A DNA stretch of 64,000 nt from Candidatus Calescibacterium sp. (GCA_025060505.1 JANXBU010000001.1:288418-352417), one strand, 5' to 3'. Counted from the first letter of the stretch, positions 27,858 to 37,064 are shown. Notes: generated by a model from the sequence alone, not told the origin. Numbers and translations are program-made.

Positions 27858-28594
27858 TTAAATCTTTTTGATTTCCCTATGGAATCTCTTAACAAATTCA
27901 AATTCCTCTTCAGTTGGTAGATTCCCCATTAAAGGATACATAACTTTATTAAGAATTCGATTTAATACAACAAGGTCTTCTAAAAATTCCTTTCTGCTTG
28001 ATGAAATATTTGAAAGTAATTTTTTGAGAATATGCTCCAGTTCCTATCTAAGATATCTTTGAAATGTATGAAATTTGTATAACTGTATGGATGCTCTGCA
28101 GGATTTGAATCATTATTCTTAGCATCCTCACATTCTGATCTAACATTTTCAGGAACACCCCTGAACCACCAATCTTCTTCACCATACTCATCTACTAAAA
28201 TATCTCTGATATATTCATGTAGTTTGAACCGAATCTCTATAATAAGTTCATATATATCTTTTAGCAAAAATGTTGGTTTCCTCAATTCAATATAGGTTTT
28301 GATATAGATTGGAGATACTCTTTTATCAAATTCTTTATAGATGTCAAACCAATATGTGGTACCTTTAGTATTAATGATCTGTTCGATTTCATCTCTTATA
28401 TCTTTCTCGATGGAAAAAAGGATATCAGAATGTCTTATTTTACCCTCACCTACCTTAGTGTATAAATATGATACTACAGTTCCAAGGGAAACTCCCATCT
28501 TCTGCGATATTTCTTCGAGAGAATATCCGTTTTTAAAAAGCTCCTCCGCTTCTTCCCATATAATACGTTTTAAGAATTTTTCAGCGTAAAAACC
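27858..28594 (-). pseudogene. HTH plus HEPN-like protein, broken by a frameshift
   Basis: The minus-strand frame open from 28594 encodes FLKRIIWEEAEELFKNGYSL and EEISQKMGVSLGTVVSYLY, a helix-turn-helix. There is then about 100 residues of helix with YGEEDWWFRGVPENV, which resembles Swt1-type HEPN domains. It stops at 27980, but a -1 shift at the A6 run (plus strand 28020-28025) continues into LLSNISSSRKEFLEDL and VVLNRILNKVMYPLMGN, then a PTEEEFEFVKRFHREIKKI end at 27858. The R-x4-6-H HEPN RNase motif would read R...Y. No ATG/GTG/TTG lies before the HTH. The HEPN assignment is tentative; the frameshift is well supported by the composite sequence. Confidence 0.6.
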
Positions 28595-28670
28595 CTATTT
28601 TGAAAATATATATTTTCCCAAAACCTTTTCTTATGTTTTATCTGTAAAACTTAAACGGAGGAGATTAATT

Positions 28671-29129
28671 ATGGAGGAAGGAAAAAAGAAAAAGACATCG
28701 AGAAAGAAGAAATCCTCTGAAGCAGCGGAGGAAACAAAAACCACAAAGGAAACAGAAATCAAAGAAGAGCGAAGAACTCAAGAACCAACATCTTTATCAA
28801 CAGCGAAAATGGAAGAATCAGGAAGATCTGAAATAAAAAGCAGCTTCTATGAATCAACCGTAGTAAAAGATGAACAAACCGAAACAGCCAGTCCTGGGTT
28901 CACCTCATTGATATCACAAAAAATAAAAGATGTAACAAATAAAGTGAATGCGCAGATAACCATGGCGAAAAATATGTATATGCTTTTTCAGGGTATGAAG
29001 CAGAGCTACGGCGGAGATACCAAGAAAGCCCTCTCTGTGCTGTTTGGTTTTGCAAAAGAAGAAGGAAAAAGAAGAATCGATAATCTCAAATCAAAAATAA
29101 AGAAAAAAATATTCGGAGAATTAGATTAA
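28671..29129 (+). CDS. Hypothetical protein, Lys/Glu/Thr-rich, strong RBS
   Basis: I do not recognise this protein. Residues 1-75 are low complexity (KKKKTSRKKKSSEAAEET and similar) and probably disordered. Residues 80-152 form amphipathic helices with FTSLISQKIKDVTNKVNAQI, KNMYMLFQGMKQSYGG and a basic KSKIKKKIFGELD end, loosely reminiscent of phasins or histone-like linkers. The CGGAGGAGATTAATTATG leader is among the strongest ribosome sites in the window, so the protein may be abundant. metK begins 33 bp downstream without its own ribosome site, suggesting co-transcription. Confidence 0.7.
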   Translation: MEEGKKKKTSRKKKSSEAAEETKTTKETEIKEERRTQEPTSLSTAKMEESGRSEIKSSFYESTVVKDEQTETASPGFTSLISQKIKDVTNKVNAQITMAKNMYMLFQGMKQSYGGDTKKALSVLFGFAKEEGKRRIDNLKSKIKKKIFGELD

Positions 29130-29162
29130 GTTTGAGCTGAATTCCTAAAATGAGAAACTAAT

Positions 29163-30332
29163 ATGGGAAGACTATTTTCCTCCGAATCTGTAACAGAAGG
29201 ACATCCAGATAAGCTTTGCGATAAAATATCTGACGCTGTACTTGACGAATTTTTAAGGCAAGATAAGTATTCAAGGGTTGCTTGCGAAAGTCTTGCAAGC
29301 GGAAACATGGTTGTCGTTACAGGTGAAATAACATCGGATGGAAAAGTAGACTTTGACTCAATCGTTCGTAGAGTTATAAGAGATATTGGATACGAAGATC
29401 AAAAAAATTCAATAGATTGGCGAACTGCAGACATAAAAGTTTATATAAAGCAACAGTCAGAAGACATAGCCAGAGGTGTTATTCAGGAAGGTGAAATAGG
29501 TGCTGGAGATCAAGGTACAATGTTCGGGTATGCAGTTGATGAAACACCAGAACTTATGCCTATGACTATATCTTTTGCTCACAAGATAGTTAAGGAACTT
29601 ACAAATGCAAGAAAAAGTGGCAAAGCTCCATTTTTGAGACCAGATGGAAAGAGTCAGGTAACCATAGAGTACGAAAACGGTAAACCAAAAAGAGTTCATA
29701 CGGTTGTTGTCTCCACCCAGCATGCAGAAGACGCTAATATGAAGGATCTGAGAGAATTTGTTATTGAAGAAATAGTAAAAAAAATAATTCCAAACGAATT
29801 TTTGGTGAACACAAAATACTTCATAAATCCAACGGGAAGGTTCGTAATTGGTGGTCCTCTTGGGGATGCTGGTCTGACGGGAAGGAAAGTAATAGTAGAT
29901 ACATACGGAGGACACGCAAGGCACGGCGGAGGGGCTTTTTCCGGAAAAGATCCGACAAAGGTAGATAGATCTGCAAACTATATGGCAAGAAGAATTGCCA
30001 AAACCATAGTTGCTTCAAAAATAGCCAAAAAATGTGAAGTATGTCTCACATATGTTATAGGTGTTGCTGATCCAGTTCATCTGACAATAGATACTTTCGG
30101 AACATCTAAGGTTCCTGATGGAAAGATAGAAAAAGTCGCAACAGAGATATTTAAACTTAAGCCAAAAGACATAATAGAATTTCTTGACTTAAGAAAACCG
30201 ATATACGAGAAAACGGCTGCTTATGGACATTTTGGAAGAGAGAATGAAGGCTTCAAATGGGAAGAGCTAAACCCAGCTGAAATAGAAATTTTCGCGTCTC
30301 TAAAACCAAAATACAAAAGGAAAGGAGTGTGA
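29163..30332 (+). CDS. metK: S-adenosylmethionine synthetase
   Basis: Condenses methionine with ATP to give SAM, with tripolyphosphate cleaved in the same site. The bacterial-type MAT signatures are all intact: [20 protein letters not shown] (H14), [15 protein letters not shown] in the centre, [20 protein letters not shown], and the P-loop-like [19 protein letters not shown]. The length of 389 aa is standard. It lies between the disordered-protein gene and hpf, 3 bp from the latter, which indicates an operon. No SAM riboswitch is seen upstream; the space is only 33 bp. Confidence 0.97.
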   Translation: MGRLFSSESVTEGHPDKLCDKISDAVLDEFLRQDKYSRVACESLASGNMVVVTGEITSDGKVDFDSIVRRVIRDIGYEDQKNSIDWRTADIKVYIKQQSEDIARGVIQEGEIGAGDQGTMFGYAVDETPELMPMTISFAHKIVKELTNARKSGKAPFLRPDGKSQVTIEYENGKPKRVHTVVVSTQHAEDANMKDLREFVIEEIVKKIIPNEFLVNTKYFINPTGRFVIGGPLGDAGLTGRKVIVDTYGGHARHGGGAFSGKDPTKVDRSANYMARRIAKTIVASKIAKKCEVCLTYVIGVADPVHLTIDTFGTSKVPDGKIEKVATEIFKLKPKDIIEFLDLRKPIYEKTAAYGHFGRENEGFKWEELNPAEIEIFASLKPKYKRKGV

Positions 30333-30335
30333 AAA

Positions 30336-30935
30336 ATGGAGGAAATTCTGGAAGGCATAAAAATATTCTTTATAACAAGAAACGCAAAAATAACCGACTA
30401 TGTAAAAGATTATTTCAAAGAAAAATTCATTAAGATAATTCCAAAGATACCAGAAGGAATAAGAGATAGCACTAGCGTGTACTTTATTCTAAAGAAAGAA
30501 GGTGAAAGTAAATCAATCGAACTTATATTGACAATAAAGAAAAGCCATCTTTCTCCAATATACACAGAGGAAGAAGGAGACGATCTCAGAGCTGTAATAG
30601 ATAAAATAGTCTACGAGATAGAAAGACAGATGGATAAACTCAGAACTGAGTTCGAGAATATCATAAGAGATGCAATGAAAAGTAAAAGAGAAATACACAC
30701 ATTTGTAGAAGAAAGAGAAGAAAAAAGCGAACCCCAGGATGTGCAGATAGACACAGCAAAAATAAAAATAGAGAAACCTATGTCCATAGATGATGCAATA
30801 ATTATACTTGAAGATCTTGAAAAGAAAAGAAGCGGTAGAAAAATACCAATTTATATATTCAATGATTTTGATGGTAAGGTAAAGGTTTTGTACAAACAAA
30901 GTGAAAAGAAATACGTTGTTTTTGAAATATCTTGA
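30336..30935 (+). CDS. hpf: Ribosome hibernation promoting factor, long form
   Basis: Binds 30S ribosomes and promotes inactive 100S dimers in slow growth. The N-terminal S30AE/YfiA domain covers residues 6-110 with the FITRNAKITDYVKDYFKEKF start. A charged linker (115-145) follows, then the long-form C-terminal dimerisation domain from about 148, KPMSIDDAIIILEDLEKK ending FDGKVKVLYKQSEKKYVVFEI, matching the KPM(S/T)xEEA motif of long HPF. A GGAGTGTG ribosome site lies upstream, 3 bp from metK. The overall length (199 aa) fits the long form found outside the gamma-proteobacteria. Confidence 0.92.
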   Translation: MEEILEGIKIFFITRNAKITDYVKDYFKEKFIKIIPKIPEGIRDSTSVYFILKKEGESKSIELILTIKKSHLSPIYTEEEGDDLRAVIDKIVYEIERQMDKLRTEFENIIRDAMKSKREIHTFVEEREEKSEPQDVQIDTAKIKIEKPMSIDDAIIILEDLEKKRSGRKIPIYIFNDFDGKVKVLYKQSEKKYVVFEIS

Positions 30936-30960
30936 TTCTCTCGTTTTTGAATCTTGATTT

Positions 30961-30966
30961 TAAATT
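30961..30966 (+). promoter_or_regulatory. Putative -10 box, leaderless type
   Basis: TAAATT ends 5 nt before the thiD ATG at 30972, in a 36-bp spacer after hpf. No ribosome site is visible. Confidence 0.3.
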
Positions 30967-30971
30967 AAAAG

Positions 30972-31760
30972 ATGATTCCAAGATGTCTCACAATAGCAGG
31001 AAGTGACAGCGGAGGAGGAGCTGGAATACAGGCTGACCTTAAAACCTTCTCTGCTCACAGAGTCTATGGTATGACCGCAATTACTTCCATTACTGCACAG
31101 AATACTCAGGGAGTTTTTGGCGTAGTAGATATTCCGGGAGAATTTGTATACAAGCAAGTAAAGGTCATCGCAGAGGATATAGGAATTGATTCAGCTAAGA
31201 CTGGAATGTTATCTAATGAGGATATTATAATTAGCGTAGCAAAGGCTGTTGTAGATTTTCGCATAGAAAAACTTGTCGTTGATCCGGTGATGTTCTCAAA
31301 AAGCGGGTTCCCACTTATAAAAGATGATGCAATAGCTGCACTTACAAAGGAGCTTGTGCCACTAAGTTTAGTTATAACACCAAATAAGCACGAAGCTGAG
31401 AAAATATCAGGAAATGAGATAAATTCTGAAAAAGATATGATAGATTGCGCAAGAGCAATCGGCTCATTGGGAGCAAAATGCATTGTCTTGAAAGGAGGAC
31501 ATATAAATCTCAAAGAAGATGAAGTTATAGACATCATATATTATCAAGGAAATTACATCAAATTATCCTATCCACGTGTAGAGACAAAAAACACACATGG
31601 AACAGGCTGTACATTTTCAGCTGCTATATGTGCTAATCTTGCAAAAGGTAAAGATGTAGTAGAATCTATAAAGTTAGCGAGAGCTTTTCTGCAGTTAAGC
31701 CTTGAAAATTCACTTAATATAGGAAAAGGCTTCGGTCCGCTCAATCATAATCTGACATAG
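30972..31760 (+). CDS. thiD: Hydroxymethylpyrimidine (phosphate) kinase
   Basis: Phosphorylates HMP and HMP-phosphate in thiamine synthesis and salvage. It has the ribokinase-like fold: TIAGSDSGGGAGIQADLKTF at residues 7-26, the MTAITSITAQNTQGV strand, DPVMFSKSGFPLI, TPNKHEAEKISG and the anion-hole motif NTHGTGCTFSAAI near residue 210. The length of 262 aa is standard. No ThiE or other thi gene is adjacent. The spacer to hpf is too short for a TPP riboswitch, so any thiamine control must be at a more distant promoter. Confidence 0.95.
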   Translation: MIPRCLTIAGSDSGGGAGIQADLKTFSAHRVYGMTAITSITAQNTQGVFGVVDIPGEFVYKQVKVIAEDIGIDSAKTGMLSNEDIIISVAKAVVDFRIEKLVVDPVMFSKSGFPLIKDDAIAALTKELVPLSLVITPNKHEAEKISGNEINSEKDMIDCARAIGSLGAKCIVLKGGHINLKEDEVIDIIYYQGNYIKLSYPRVETKNTHGTGCTFSAAICANLAKGKDVVESIKLARAFLQLSLENSLNIGKGFGPLNHNLT

Positions 31761-31885
31761 GAAACATAGAAAATATATAGGAAACAAAAATAAACATTGA
31801 AAAAAACGGTTGTAGAAAAAAAGAAAATTGTTAATGATTTTTTTAAAATTTCCGAATATATAATTGTAAGTGAGGATATAAAGTC

Positions 31886-32176
31886 ATGGCGGACGAAATC
31901 AAAATAAGAGGAACAGGGGGAACAACAAGGACGGAGTCAGTGTATAACAAAGGTTCCAAGAAAATAGAACAGCAGAAAGAAAGTATGTTTGGAACCACTG
32001 AAAAAGCAAAGATCTCCGAGGAAGCAAGAATACTCGGAGAGTTCGTACCAAAAGTTCTTTCTGCAATAGATAAAGAAAGACAAGTTGAACCAAAACCAGC
32101 AACAAACTCAGATATAGCTAAATCTCTTGCAGAGGAAATTATCAAAGCTGCACTTGCAAAAAAATTTATTGAATAG
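31886..32176 (+). CDS. Small hypothetical protein, weakly FlgM-like
   Basis: A 96-residue soluble protein with a polar, Gly/Thr/Lys-rich N-terminal third and a helical remainder, AKISEEARILGEFVPKVLSA then SDIAKSLAEEIIKAALAKKF. The pattern of a disordered N-terminus, a short S-x-E-A-R helix and a terminal A-E-x-I-I helix recalls anti-sigma factor FlgM, but the match is weak and no flagellar gene is present. A GTGAGGATATAAAGTC leader provides a modest ribosome site. It lies between thiD and the kinase gene with 100-150 bp on either side. Confidence 0.6.
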   Translation: MADEIKIRGTGGTTRTESVYNKGSKKIEQQKESMFGTTEKAKISEEARILGEFVPKVLSAIDKERQVEPKPATNSDIAKSLAEEIIKAALAKKFIE

Positions 32177-32205
32177 TAAAAAACTCTACTTACATACACT
32201 AAAAC

Positions 32206-32265
32206 GGAAATAAATAATCTTTAAATTTTAGACCGAAAATAAACAATCTCTAAATTTTAGGCCAA
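32206..32265. repeat. 29-bp imperfect tandem repeat
   Basis: AATCTTTAAATTTTAG at 32216 recurs as AATCTCTAAATTTTAG at 32245, each within similar flanks (GAAAATAAAYAATCT). The spacing is 29 bp in the intergenic spacer. Confidence 0.75.
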
Positions 32266-32327
32266 GGCAAATTGATGGTTATTTTGAACTTTTCAAAAAG
32301 GCATAATGAAAGAATAAAAAACAATAG

Positions 32328-32981
32328 ATGTATTCTCCGAATTTTGTCCCCAAAAAATTCCAGGATATAGTTCAAGAAATTCAAAACCTCCATCTTTTCA
32401 AAGAAGGTTGGAGAGGAAAAATTTACAGAGGAACGCTCGACAGTAGAGATATAATTATAAAAACTCCAAGGAATCCTGAACTACTGAAAAATATCAGAAA
32501 AGAAGCGGAAATATTGGAAAAGGTGAATTCCAAAGGCATAGGTCCGAAACTCATCAAATATGGAGAAGATTTTCTTATAGAGGAGTTTGTAGTAGGGATC
32601 CACCTGAAAGACATATTAAACAAGGGAGATTTTGCAGTATACGACCTATTTGAGAATATACTTAAACAAGCAAGAGAACTTGACAAATTAAACATATCAA
32701 AAGACGAGATGCACAGACCATATACGAACATCATAGTTTCAGGAGACCGCCCTACCCTACTTGACTTTGAATCATCTAAGATAACAAGCAATCCAAAAAA
32801 TGTAACACAATTTTTTTCTTTCATTCTTTCTTATATGAAGTTTGAAATAAAAACTAAGGATATTGAGGCAGGAATAGAACTTATGAAAAGGTACAAATCA
32901 ACGTATCATGAACAAGAATTTGAGAATTTGATAATTTTTTTCAGAGAAAAGAAAGAAAAAATCATAAAGAAGGTAAAATGA
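32328..32981 (+). CDS. Predicted Ser/Thr kinase, COG2112-like (archaeal type)
   Basis: A small single-domain protein-kinase-like fold. K45 in IIIKTPRN is the ATP-binding lysine, E59 the likely helix C glutamate, IGPKLIKYGEDFLIEEFV the hinge strand, N134 the catalytic-loop asparagine in RPYTNIIV, and D146 in LLDFE the metal-binding aspartate. The terminal KNVTQFFSFIL run is characteristic of COG2112 kinases, which I know mainly from archaea. The HRD aspartate is not obvious (DEMHRP precedes the loop), as in other atypical kinases. The substrate is unknown. The next gene starts 5 bp later, so it is co-transcribed with the cobalamin adenosyltransferase. Confidence 0.8.
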   Translation: MYSPNFVPKKFQDIVQEIQNLHLFKEGWRGKIYRGTLDSRDIIIKTPRNPELLKNIRKEAEILEKVNSKGIGPKLIKYGEDFLIEEFVVGIHLKDILNKGDFAVYDLFENILKQARELDKLNISKDEMHRPYTNIIVSGDRPTLLDFESSKITSNPKNVTQFFSFILSYMKFEIKTKDIEAGIELMKRYKSTYHEQEFENLIIFFREKKEKIIKKVK

Positions 32982-32986
32982 AATAG

Positions 32987-33595
32987 ATGGCAGATCAGAG
33001 AAAAAGACGAGGAATGCGTCTTACCATAATTACAACGAAATTTGGAGATTCGGGAGAAACATATATATCTGGAGGTTTTGTTCTGAAAAAAAATCATCCA
33101 CGAGTAAAGGCTTATGGAACCGTGGACGAACTTGCAAGCTTTGTTGGCTATACTATTTCTGTTATGAGAGAAGGCGATGAAAAAATGAGCGAGTTCACAG
33201 ATATACTTGAGAAGATTCAGAATCACCTTTTTATATTAGGTGGAGATCTTGCAAGGCTACTGAAACCATCTGATGAGATAACAGAAACACATAGAAGAGT
33301 AACTGAAAAGATGGTCAACTGGGTAGAAGAATTAGAGAAAAAATATATCAAAGAACTTGAACCACTTGAAGATTTTATCCTTCCGGGAGGTAGCAAAGAA
33401 GCCTCGTTATTCCACATACTCAGAACAGTTTCAAGAAGATGTGAGAGAGAAATTGTAGAGCTATCTCAAATCGAGAAGGTAAATCCGAAATGTATAAAGT
33501 ATATAAACAGATTATCTGATTTATTCTTCATATTAGCGAGGGTTATAAACAAGAGAAAAGGTGTAGGTGAAAAAATTGTAAACTGGGAACAGTAG
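32987..33595 (+). CDS. ATP:cob(I)alamin adenosyltransferase, PduO type
   Basis: Attaches the adenosyl group to cob(I)alamin, forming coenzyme B12. The N-terminal ATP loop TTKFGDSGETYISGG, the KAYGTVDELASFVGY helix, the RTVSRRCEREIVEL helix and the YINRLSDLFFILARVINK helix are diagnostic of the PduO/MMAB family. The length of 202 aa fits, with about 12 extra residues before ITTKFGD. The ATG at 33014 would remove nine of them, but the first ATG fits the 5-bp spacing to the kinase gene. Together with cobI and cbiX it indicates B12 synthesis or use. No B12-dependent enzyme is in the window. Confidence 0.93.
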   Translation: MADQRKRRGMRLTIITTKFGDSGETYISGGFVLKKNHPRVKAYGTVDELASFVGYTISVMREGDEKMSEFTDILEKIQNHLFILGGDLARLLKPSDEITETHRRVTEKMVNWVEELEKKYIKELEPLEDFILPGGSKEASLFHILRTVSRRCEREIVELSQIEKVNPKCIKYINRLSDLFFILARVINKRKGVGEKIVNWEQ

Positions 33596-33729
33596 TCAGA
33601 TGCTAAGAAATCAGAATAGAGATTGAAGAAAGTTTAGTACTTGACCTGAAAAATTCCTAATGAATTTTTTGTCTCTATAAAAACTAAACTTATTATTAAA
33701 AAAGAGAATAAAAAACAAAGGAGAAATAA

Positions 33730-34506
33730 TTGATGGATGATCTGAAATTCGGAATAGTTGGAGTTGGAAAGATGGGATACATAATATCAAAGTTGATTTC
33801 TCAGAAATTTCCTGTGCTTGTAAACGATATAGCCGGGGTTCCGGAAGATTTGAAAAAGTTTGAGGTAAACATTGATGAGTTGGCAGAAAAATCAGATGTG
33901 ATATTTATAGCTGTGAAACCAAAGGATGTAATAGATGTTCTTTCTGATATAAATTCAGCTTTGGGGAAGAAGCTAATCGTATCTATTGCAGCTGGTATAA
34001 GATCTGATATTATAAGGAGGTTTGCTCGAAGATCGGCTCGTGTTATGCCAAATGTATGTGCTGAGCAGAAGGAAGGTATATTTGCAGTATACGCTGAATA
34101 CGAAGAAGATGCCGAGCTTCTCAGACATGTTTTCCAAGACTACGGAAAAGTCTTCATAGTCAAATCAGACGAAGAAATAGATATATTCACAGCAACTGCT
34201 TCCTCTGGTCCAGGTTATATATCAGACATTTTTGAAAGCTTTGAAGATGCATTTGTGAGAGCAGGATTATCAAGAGAAAATGCAAGAGTTATCTCAGCTC
34301 AGATATTTCTTGGAACTGCCAAAATGATACTCAGCGGAAAAAGCCCATACGAAATAAGATCTGAAGTCATGACCCCGGCTGGAACAACTGCAGAGGGATT
34401 TGCAGAAATAGTCAATACGAAAACATTTATTCTGAAAGCGGTTGAAAAATCACTTGAAAAATGTAGGGAGATATCCAATTTATTTTTAGAGAAATTTAAA
34501 AAGTAA
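33730..34506 (+). CDS. proC: Pyrroline-5-carboxylate reductase
   Basis: Reduces P5C to proline with NAD(P)H, the last step of proline synthesis. The Rossmann motif is FGIVGVGKMGYI at residues 6-17, VKPKDVIDVL marks the cofactor domain, and SSGPGYISDIFESFEDAFVRAG plus MTPAGTTAEGFAEI form the substrate and dimer domain; these are the classical P5CR signatures. The length of 258 aa is normal. It has a good AAGGAGAAATAATTG leader. proB is 6 kb downstream and proA is absent. A lipoprotein gene follows after about 60 bp. Confidence 0.95.
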   Translation: MMDDLKFGIVGVGKMGYIISKLISQKFPVLVNDIAGVPEDLKKFEVNIDELAEKSDVIFIAVKPKDVIDVLSDINSALGKKLIVSIAAGIRSDIIRRFARRSARVMPNVCAEQKEGIFAVYAEYEEDAELLRHVFQDYGKVFIVKSDEEIDIFTATASSGPGYISDIFESFEDAFVRAGLSRENARVISAQIFLGTAKMILSGKSPYEIRSEVMTPAGTTAEGFAEIVNTKTFILKAVEKSLEKCREISNLFLEKFKK

Positions 34507-34570
34507 AAATAGAAAAAACGAAAGTAAAAATCTGATAATGATAGCAAAAATTCAAATAGCAAAAAACCAT

Positions 34571-35587
34571 ATGGAGAAGGTACTTTTGATATTGACAGCT
34601 CTCTCAATCTTTGTTCAAAATTGTAAAAGTTCTGAGAACACCAACGATAAGATAAAAAATCAAAGAAACTTCAAATTTTTTGCTCTCGCGGAATTTCTTC
34701 CTTATCAGGAATTCGAATTGATATATCCAGAGTTAAAGAAACTGGATATTGAAATGATTTTAGCAGTAAGAGAAGGAGAAATTGATTCAGAAAGTCTGAG
34801 AAGAATGAAATTCAGAGCATGGCCTGTCTTAAAAAAAGAAAAAGGCTACTGGCTCTCTGTATGGACTGCTGATGATTTTTACAAGCTGGTTGAAGAAGTC
34901 CTAAATAAAATAAACGTAGAATGGATATCTCTTGATTTTGAGCCAACATGGCAAATAACAACAAACCTTTCATTTTCTGGGAGCTTAAATCAGTTCGTTG
35001 CATCAATAACTCAGCTTAATCCAACAGACGAAATATACAACTCTGGTAAACAAAAAATTCAGGAAATTGTAGATTTAATTCATAGTAGAGGCAAAAAGGT
35101 AATGTGCGTGTTTCTACCGTTTATAGCAGACGATCTTTTAGATGGAGATCAAGATATTTCCAGAATCTTTGGGATCTATGTACCTCCGAATTGTGATGAA
35201 TACTCTTTTATGTTATACACAACAATCATGAAAACATTTGGAGAAAAATATGGGTTCAAATTTGAGAGACCTGAATATTTTGTTTATGTATATAGCAAAG
35301 ACATCTACAATATGTTTGGGGAAAAATCAGCAATTGATGTTGGACTTGTTGGAGAAGATCTCTTTGGTAATAAAGGATACAATTCACCTGAGGAGCTAAG
35401 GAAAGATATATCTGCTGGCCTTGCAGCTGGGATAAAGAATTTCCATGTCTGGGCTCTTGATAATATGAAAAAGGATGGCAAATGGGAAGTAAGTCAATGG
35501 CTCGATATAAGATATATTGAACCAGTAGAACCTCAAGAAGATGAAGCAGTACTGAGAATAAGGAACTTCTTCAAAGCTCTTGACTAA
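34571..35587 (+). CDS. Predicted lipoprotein, TIM-barrel-like, unknown function
   Basis: From the ATG at 34571 the first 17 residues are a signal peptide ending FVQN before Cys18, a lipobox with Asn at -1. An upstream in-frame ATG at 34538 adds 11 polar residues and looks less likely. The body has alternating strands and helices with EWISLDFEPTW, HSRGKKVMCVFLPF, EYFVYVYSKDIY and AAGIKNFHVWALDNM, an arrangement like glycoside-hydrolase-type TIM barrels. No family is recognised. The acidic LDFEPTW and the WALDN strand could hold catalytic acids. It starts a co-oriented envelope cluster, and the next gene begins 2 bp after its stop. Confidence 0.75.
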   Translation: MEKVLLILTALSIFVQNCKSSENTNDKIKNQRNFKFFALAEFLPYQEFELIYPELKKLDIEMILAVREGEIDSESLRRMKFRAWPVLKKEKGYWLSVWTADDFYKLVEEVLNKINVEWISLDFEPTWQITTNLSFSGSLNQFVASITQLNPTDEIYNSGKQKIQEIVDLIHSRGKKVMCVFLPFIADDLLDGDQDISRIFGIYVPPNCDEYSFMLYTTIMKTFGEKYGFKFERPEYFVYVYSKDIYNMFGEKSAIDVGLVGEDLFGNKGYNSPEELRKDISAGLAAGIKNFHVWALDNMKKDGKWEVSQWLDIRYIEPVEPQEDEAVLRIRNFFKALD

Positions 35588-35589
35588 TT

Positions 35590-37008
35590 ATGAGGAATAA
35601 TGTTCTGTATTCCGAATTTTTCAAAAGCTTAAAGGAAGATTTAATCATAAAAATTCAAGCCATCTCAAAGACGAAGGGCTACTTTTCAGACTTTTTTATT
35701 CTTAGACTCATTGCTCTTCTATGGCCAATTGGATACATATTTTGGATAACTTGCCTGATACTTTTTATTCCTTGGTCGCAGAAAATCTCAAAGTTTAAGG
35801 AAGAAGCTCTTCTCAATACAAAAGAAATAGTGCTCATCTCCACGGTTTTACTATTTCTAATCTTATCCGGTTCTAAAATTTTTCTCAAAAGAATATTCCT
35901 ACCTGAATTAAAAACAGCTCTGATGATGAGAAATTTTATAGGCTCACTTCTGGTGATTTTAGCTATATCATATATAACTTACATAAAAATCAAAGAGAAG
36001 GATCTTGATTATATAAGAAAATCTAAGTATTATAGAGAATCTGAAATAATATCTGAGGTTGAAAACGAAATAACCCGCTATGATATGAATGCAGTTGTAT
36101 ACCCATACTTAAATTTTAAAACTCTGAAAAGGCTTGTAGATCCGTATAGATTGGAAATCTTTCCGCTAAGCATGCCTTCAAACTCCTATATATTGTATTG
36201 CTACGATGGTGAAGAATGGATATACTACAAATCAGACAAATTTGGCTTCAGAAACACTGATAATTCTATTTGGGAAAATAATAGAAAACATAAAATACTT
36301 ATAGCAGGAGATAGCTTATCTCATGTCAATTGTTCATCTGAAAGCGTAGCCGATATTGTGAGAGAAAAACTAAGGAGCATTGAAATAGAGGTAAAAAATT
36401 TTGATGTAATAGATCTCACAGGTAGATCGGAAAACATAATCGTAACATTTATGAAAATCAAAGAATTTCTTTTAGAAAACACATCTTTTGTATTTCTACT
36501 ACTCACCAGAAAAAGTTTCAACGATATACTTCAATATTGGGATAAAGAAATTGTACAAAAATATATAAAGGATTTAGGGAAAAAACAATATAGAAATGAG
36601 AAATCCAAACTAGATAGCATAGTAATTGATCGGCTATCGGAGATCAGAGAAAAAAATATTTTTGATTCTGTTTTCAATATATATGAACTAGTCTACTCAC
36701 CTTGGGCTCTGTCAGAGCTCATAGAAAAAATAAAAAGAAAAAATGAGAGCACAAAATTGTCTGAAACCGAAATAGAAATAAGTAAATTCATTCTGAAGGC
36801 AATTGATAGCTTTGTCGAAAATTCTGGCAGCAAAACATTTTTTATGTTTATAGAGAAAGAAAACGAGCTAGAAGAAATCCGAATAAAAATTGATTCAGAG
36901 CATGCATATAGCATAGATACAAAGAAACTGCAAAGCAGCAGTCAAACCTACAATTACATAGCAGAAAAAATAAAAGAAATAATAAAAAATCAATCTGCGA
37001 TAGATTAG
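35590..37008 (+). CDS. Membrane-anchored SGNH-like protein
   Basis: Three membrane segments lie at about 43-61, 80-95 and 115-133. They are followed by an extracytoplasmic domain with YYKSDKFGFRNTDNS and a GDS motif at 240-242 in ILIAGDSLSH, as in SGNH/GDSL esterases linked to polysaccharide acetylation or export. After the GDS, the Gly and Asn blocks are hard to identify and the DxxH pair is not obvious (a possible DSEH at 428-431). It may therefore be a binding or degenerate hydrolase domain. The C-terminal third is helical and charged. It is 2 bp from the lipoprotein gene, implying coupled expression and a shared envelope role. Confidence 0.75.
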   Translation: MRNNVLYSEFFKSLKEDLIIKIQAISKTKGYFSDFFILRLIALLWPIGYIFWITCLILFIPWSQKISKFKEEALLNTKEIVLISTVLLFLILSGSKIFLKRIFLPELKTALMMRNFIGSLLVILAISYITYIKIKEKDLDYIRKSKYYRESEIISEVENEITRYDMNAVVYPYLNFKTLKRLVDPYRLEIFPLSMPSNSYILYCYDGEEWIYYKSDKFGFRNTDNSIWENNRKHKILIAGDSLSHVNCSSESVADIVREKLRSIEIEVKNFDVIDLTGRSENIIVTFMKIKEFLLENTSFVFLLLTRKSFNDILQYWDKEIVQKYIKDLGKKQYRNEKSKLDSIVIDRLSEIREKNIFDSVFNIYELVYSPWALSELIEKIKRKNESTKLSETEIEISKFILKAIDSFVENSGSKTFFMFIEKENELEEIRIKIDSEHAYSIDTKKLQSSSQTYNYIAEKIKEIIKNQSAID

Positions 37009-37050
37009 AAAACAAAACAAAGAAGATCACAAAAAGATAGAAAGAGAACC

Positions 37051-37056
37051 TATATT
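37051..37056 (+). promoter_or_regulatory. Putative -10 box, leaderless type
   Basis: TATATT ends 8 nt before the ATG at 37065; the 17-bp layout TATATTAAAANNATATG is the same as at 2171. Confidence 0.4.
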
Positions 37057-37064
37057 AAAAAGAT

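Noticed and set aside
30936-30971. TPP riboswitch upstream of thiD
   Set aside because: Only 36 bp separate hpf and thiD, too short for the element, and no THI-box sequence is seen.
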